From assembly GCA_014607495.2 (NCBI GenBank), contig CP053159.1:12841501-12905500 (forward strand): a stretch of DNA of 64,000 bases, written 5' to 3'. The notes beneath the pieces were generated by a model. The model worked only from the letters and a program-made list of their open reading frames with translations. It did no database searches and was not told the origin of the DNA. Shown here one piece after another: positions 59,733 to 64,000 of the stretch. A program made the translations under genes and the position numbers. How positions within the stretch are numbered: position 1 is the stretch's first letter; each line of letters starts with the position of its first letter. Source of the DNA: Carposina sasakii. Its lineage: Eukaryota; Arthropoda; Insecta; Lepidoptera; Carposinidae.

Positions 59733-59904
59733 CTGAAACAACATTATAAAATAGTTAGCCAACATAGAAAATAAATACAACATTTAAAATACACACTGTG
59801 TTTTCAAAATGGGATAGCAAGAGCTGCAGGATTACGAAAGCTACGTTTGGCATACCGAAGCTAAATATAAAAGAACAATGACAAGTTGACATTTGAATAT
59901 AATG

Positions 59905-60125
59905 TCATTTATTTCTCTCCTTTTTTTTCTCAATGTAGTTATGTAGTTTCTTAGAATTTGTTTAATTGTATAGGTGCATGTTACCCTGTTTGTTAACAAT
60001 TTCTCTTTACTTGCTTGGCTTGCTGAAAGAAATCTCTGGTAGAGATAAGCTTGCCATTGTACATGCATCTCTTCTTTTATGTTGTTTGCCATATTTCTTT
60101 TTACGTGCAATAAAGAATAAGAGAG
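59905..60125 (+). mobile_element. Non-LTR-type 3' end fragment
   Basis: CTTGCTGAAAGAAATCTCTG then GTAGAGATAAGCTTGCC and the tail CGTGCAATAAAGAATAAGAG. Sister of 47080-47310. The 140-codon minus-strand ORF overlapping it is not credible as a gene. Confidence 0.6.
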
Positions 60126-60484
60126 AAAGAAAGTTGTTGGCTTATCGCCTGAGAGAATGGCACGGAAAATATTGCATAGGAAAAAAAGTCTGAGAATATC
60201 TTTCGAAATGTGCCATATACGATGTTTTTTGCCATTCACCTTTGACAAGAAATCATCGGGCAAAGTTGCGCGACAATGTCGGTCAGGCTATAGGGACACA
60301 TGCCGCAGAAAAATGTCACATAGTGAGATCATCTAACTAAACGCTAAAAATTCTTTCCTTAAAATATTATACTAACCTATCTTACTACTACTCGTAAATG
60401 TAAGCTTATGAGAATTTAAAGATTAAAACATCTTGCAAATAACGCAACAATTTTTCTATAGATTAAAATTACACATGGGATATA

Positions 60485-60680
60485 CGACGGCCGATTGGTA
60501 TAGTAGGTAGTGACCCTGCCTGCGATGGTGCAAACATTGATATGATGAATATCGATGCTTGTTTCCGAGTCATGGATGTTTCTATACTTATCTATGTATT
60601 TATATACCGTTGCTTAGTACTCACGACACAAGACCTTAGGGATCTTAATGTGGGACTAGGTTAATGTGTTGTGAAAAAAA
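60485..60680 (+). mobile_element. tRNA-headed SINE-like repeat, family S3
   Basis: The head GACGGCCGATTGGTATAGTA then GGTAGTGACCCTGCCTGC is tRNA-like. The body contains CTCACGACACAAGACCTTAG then GGATCTTAATGTGGGACTAG. A reversed partial copy lies near 35040-35110. Confidence 0.6.
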
Positions 60681-61639
60681 AAACTCGTATCACAGGGTTA
60701 TATTTGTTTATGAGGACAACGTCGCAAGTAGCGGGCGATCGCTAGCACGAACCATCCCAACTCGGGCAGAGGATTTTCATACCCAAACGCCGGATTGAAA
60801 CCGGCCCGGCGGCGCTGTGTAAGCTTTTCTTGAACTCACTGACATCGTCCGGTTAGGTACAAACCGGCTTCGTCACACATACTATAAGCTCCACAATATG
60901 TCGGAAGGAGATACCAATTTGTACCAATAAGGATAAATAAAATGACTTAACTAGGAGTATTCATAATGCACATAGGAGTATCATTAATATTTTGTAAGGA
61001 AGGTAGTTTATTGTGAAATCTTGCACGAAAAAACGACTGAACATATTTTAATGAAAATAAAATTGTTAATTATGTAGCTTATATGTATACCTATACATAA
61101 GAATAAGTTATAGGCAACGTAATTTATGCAAATGAAGTTACGGGAATCCACTAGTCATTTATAAACCAAACTTTTTCAAACATAAATTAAATAAGAAATT
61201 GTTACGAAAAAAATTGCTCAAATATTAGTTTTTTTAAAATACCCTACCTCAGATACCGTAAAAACGTATAATGGGGAGATTATCGTTAATTTTTCAATAA
61301 CAAGCGGGCACGGGGAGCGCGGCCGTATCGCCCTATCAATCTTGGTGTCAGGCCAAAGAACAATACGGAAGTAGAATCGACACATCTCTGTAATACTATC
61401 TACATATTAACTAGGTACCTACATACGGACACACATGGTTGTATTACCTAAATGGGGTAGTCAGAACTGCAGGATTACGAAAGAGATCTTATAGACACGT
61501 TTAGAATAATGGGGGACCAGTTGCTAGGTCATCGCATGAGAGAAAGCTTTTTGAACGTATAATTATGATCGCTTCTATGCTATGGAAGTAGCATAGAAGT
61601 AGATAGCATAGAATAGAGTACTTAGTATGCTACGTATAA

Positions 61640-61866
61640 TACTACAGCTGCTTCTCTTCCCGGGCATACTGTACAAGCCAGTAGAGGGACAAGAGGGTCT
61701 TGGTGTTTTGTAGGCGATGGGCTGACCATCTGTCACTACTAACCGAACTTGTACATCTCAACTATACCCTCAAATTTGGTCAGAAGTGGCACCATGTGGT
61801 TCTTCGGCCGTTGGTGCTCTGCCTACCTCGTAAGGGATAAAGGCGTGATTATATGTATGTATATAT
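61640..61866 (+). mobile_element. GGGATAAAGGCGTGATTATATG repeat
   Basis: ACAGCTGCTTCTCTTCCCGG to AAGGGATAAAGGCGTGATTA followed by TATGTATGTATATATG. Near full length. Confidence 0.65.
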
Positions 61867-62099
61867 GTATATAATTATGATGTACATACGATTGCATTAT
61901 TACGAGTATGTGCATATAATTTATTTATGTTGTATTTTTGTGTTATATTATTAAATAAGATGACAAGATTCAAATATAACAAAAAATCATTTGTTTTGTG
62001 TTCCTCAGTTAGTTTTAATTAACTTTTTTTGTTACCGAATAAATTTATCAACTGAATATCTACGAGTATTACAAGAAATCAAAAACCCTATAAAGAAAT

Positions 62100-62760
62100 T
62101 ATTAATAATATAGTATGTTCAATCTGTAAATGTAAATATACAGGGTGTGAGTTTCTCAATCGTGTCGGCGCAGCTGGCTGTGTCATTTGCATGATACAGG
62201 GTGTTGTCCCGTCTGGGGTTGCCTTAACAGATACGTAAATTATGAAATACTTATAGAAATAAGAAAATGATTGTAGAAATCAAGCAAACATTGCGACGAA
62301 GCAAAACTTTGGTTTAAGATCATGGGAATATAGTATTACTACATTGCGGTGCTTGTACACAGTGCACGTCAAGTCTTTCCTTGCATATTTGAAGGAAAAA
62401 TTATACCGAAATTTTTTATAAATATATATAAATTATTTGTTGCTGTTTAAACATAGTCTTCCACCGAATTAATAAGATTAGTATGTATGTAAAGGCTTTT
62501 ACTTCCAAACCTCAAGTGCTTTATGTTAATTTAAATATTTTCTGCGTTCTATGTTAACATAAAAAAAAACCATCAAACAATTCTTTCCATAGTCTATCCA
62601 CACCGCGCCACAGGTGCTTGGTGGGCCTTGAGGTGGCCTTTGTGGGGGGCAAAATGGGGGGCTACGTCTGCTTAATGACGAGTGATGAATGTAAGGCATA
62701 AGGATAGGATTACGGTACTGGCTGCCCAACTAAATCAGTTACGGACTTGATCTTCCAGAA
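62100..62760. other. Intron segment with transposon-like scraps
   Basis: Two ACAGGGTG words (62140 and 62196) resemble element termini. 62590-62670 is GC-rich (GTGGGCCTTGAGGTGGCC, GGGGGGCAAAATGGGGGGC) and probably repeat-derived. No gene recognised. Confidence 0.3.
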
Positions 62761-63479
62761 ATATTAATGTGGACAGGTTTCGCGTAAAAATGCTCAGGTG
62801 AATTTGGCGGTGTTGGTTAGATTTTTCTTTTTGTATTTTTTTTTACTTAGATAAAGTTTTGGGAAAATAACCGTGTCTAGAAGTATATGTCGATAAGGTT
62901 TTTGATTTTCACAATATGATTAATAAAACAAGCTGTGATTTAATGTATTATTCGCAAAATAACTTCATATACATACATTTCATATAGTCTATACCTATGT
63001 ATATAGTATATGTATATATGTACCCAGAAAAATGGCAATAAAACGTACTCGTAAGTGTTACTATTTTTAAACTTACCCCACGGCTACTAAAACTAGTTGT
63101 GAAACCCACGACGAAGAGGGTTCATCCCTTAAGTGTATCAAACTATTATGACCCTAAGTAAACAAGAACGTACCTAATAGCTCTATATCGTAGGTATATA
63201 TTGTACGTGCACTAACTAGTCTGCACTTGTTACAACGGCAGCGGATTCTACTGGTAAATAGATTACACAGCGAGTAAACGACACGTGGGCGAAATAAAAA
63301 TAAATGAACTCGAAATATCTATGTTGTAATAAAACGGGAGGTCATTGAGTTCAGGCTTCCTTTGTTCTAAGACCCGCACTTCTTTTTACATACCCCGTCT
63401 GCGCAAAAATATAAAAATGTTACGTACGAGCTTTCTATTTGCTAAGTACGTAACTTTATACTGAATCATCTCCGAATTC

Positions 63480-64000
63480 AGAGCCGCGAGGTAAAAACTG
63501 AACGGGAAAATTGTGGTGACTATTTTATCTTTCACGCAGCTCTCGACGCCCAAAGTACGATTATGCTTGACTGGCTTTTATTCGTATTATCCTTTGTTCA
63601 ACTGGATAAAGGACCAGAGCTGAAACGTTTTCCGAAAAGGCGCCTCAGATAAATTAGAACGCACTTTTTAAGCCTCGCACCGTGTTTACATCTCCGCCTC
63701 CTGTAAAAATAGAGACAGCGAAAAATAAGCAAGCCGGCTGCAAAAAAAGTGAATTCACCCGAGGCGCGATTGTCAGAGGCATCGCATAAAAGAATAATAA
63801 CGCGGATTGTACGCGGAATACAATTTAAATGGCGACAATTGGAGGAGTAAATTGACAAGAGGTCGGCAGCCGGCGCCTCGGGCGGTCGCCGGTACAATGC
63901 TGCGCCCGGGGAAGCCATTACGTGGAGTCAGTCGCCGACTGAAAGAAGTCAAAACTTCCCCGACAAACCTGGAGCTATTTACTACTTGCACATTCGGCGA
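63480..64000. promoter_or_regulatory. Unique GC-richer block at the window edge (candidate conserved non-coding element)
   Basis: No transposon hallmark, no splice-flanked coding frame and no match to CELF RRM sequence. It mixes AT cores (TACAATTTAAATGGCGAC) with GC-rich runs (GCCGGCGCCTCGGGCGGTCG). Similar-looking unique blocks recur in the giant intron. A regulatory role is inference only. Confidence 0.25.

Larger units (their letters stand above)
16056..59652 (-). other. Giant CELF intron of about 43.6 kb within RRM2
   Basis: Defined by the donor CCG/GTGAGC at 59653/59652 and the acceptor TTCCAG/GGA at 16056/16055. The protein reads straight across (SQTMP then GASSS). No further CELF coding exon is recognisable inside. 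Its contents, listed separately, are transposon remnants separated by unique blocks. Confidence 0.9.
59733..64000 (-). other. CELF intron flanking the RRM2 exon (continues beyond the window)
   Basis: No upstream CELF exon (RRM1 or the first half of RRM2) was recognised. Repeats are listed separately. 60700-60960 is GC-richer and repeat-like, and 61445-61570 carries the CTGCAGGATTACGAAAG word also at 59823. 63480-64000 is a unique GC-richer block of unknown role. Confidence 0.6.

Noticed and set aside
59841..60263. 140-codon minus-strand ORF
   Set aside because: It overlaps a non-LTR 3' tail with low-complexity codons and has no recognisable domain.

Overview
The window is AT-rich, repeat-dense, intron-dominated eukaryotic DNA. 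The repeats are of insect type and look lepidopteran: tRNA-headed SINEs, non-LTR retrotransposon 3' ends with (GAT)n tails, Helitron-like elements ending in CTAG before a T, and TTAA-flanked fold-back MITEs. The species cannot be told from the sequence alone. No bacterial-type operon, rRNA, genuine tRNA gene, CRISPR array or viral gene was found.

One protein-coding gene is firmly supported. It lies on the minus strand and is the 3' part of a CELF/Bruno-family RNA-binding protein of the CELF3-6 class, most likely the orthologue of Drosophila bruno-3. Eight coding exons fit together in phase: 59653-59732, 15897-16055, 15208-15322, 14366-14539, 13740-13829, 11811-11888, 9899-10057 and 9307-9434. 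Together they encode about 327 residues: the second half of RRM2, a divergent Ala/Gln/Pro-rich linker, and a complete RRM3 ending in NRPY and a stop. RRM1, the start of RRM2, the promoter and the 5' UTR lie beyond position 64000. One intron of about 43.6 kb (16056-59652) splits RRM2 just after QTMP and makes up two thirds of the window.

Layout: 1-8.6 kb is sequence downstream of the gene, with a degraded tandem duplication at 4.0-5.1 kb. At 8.6-9.3 kb lie the 3' UTR, AATAAA signals, a fold-back element and a possible alternative terminal exon. At 9.3-16.1 kb there are seven exons with short introns, several of them largely filled by transposon remnants. At 16.1-59.65 kb is the giant intron, a mosaic of MITE, SINE, Helitron-like and non-LTR fragments separated by unique blocks that may be regulatory. 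At 59.7-64.0 kb is the start-side flanking intron, with more repeats and a GC-richer unique block at the edge.

The most interesting points are the possible alternative 3' terminal exon overlapping an AATAAA, a NAGNAG acceptor that would swap Pro-Val for Leu in the linker, nested and inverted transposon arrangements that should form large hairpins in the pre-mRNA, a duplication whose second copy has lost many internal blocks, and a cluster of TGACGTCA octamers. No clearly new multi-gene system was seen.
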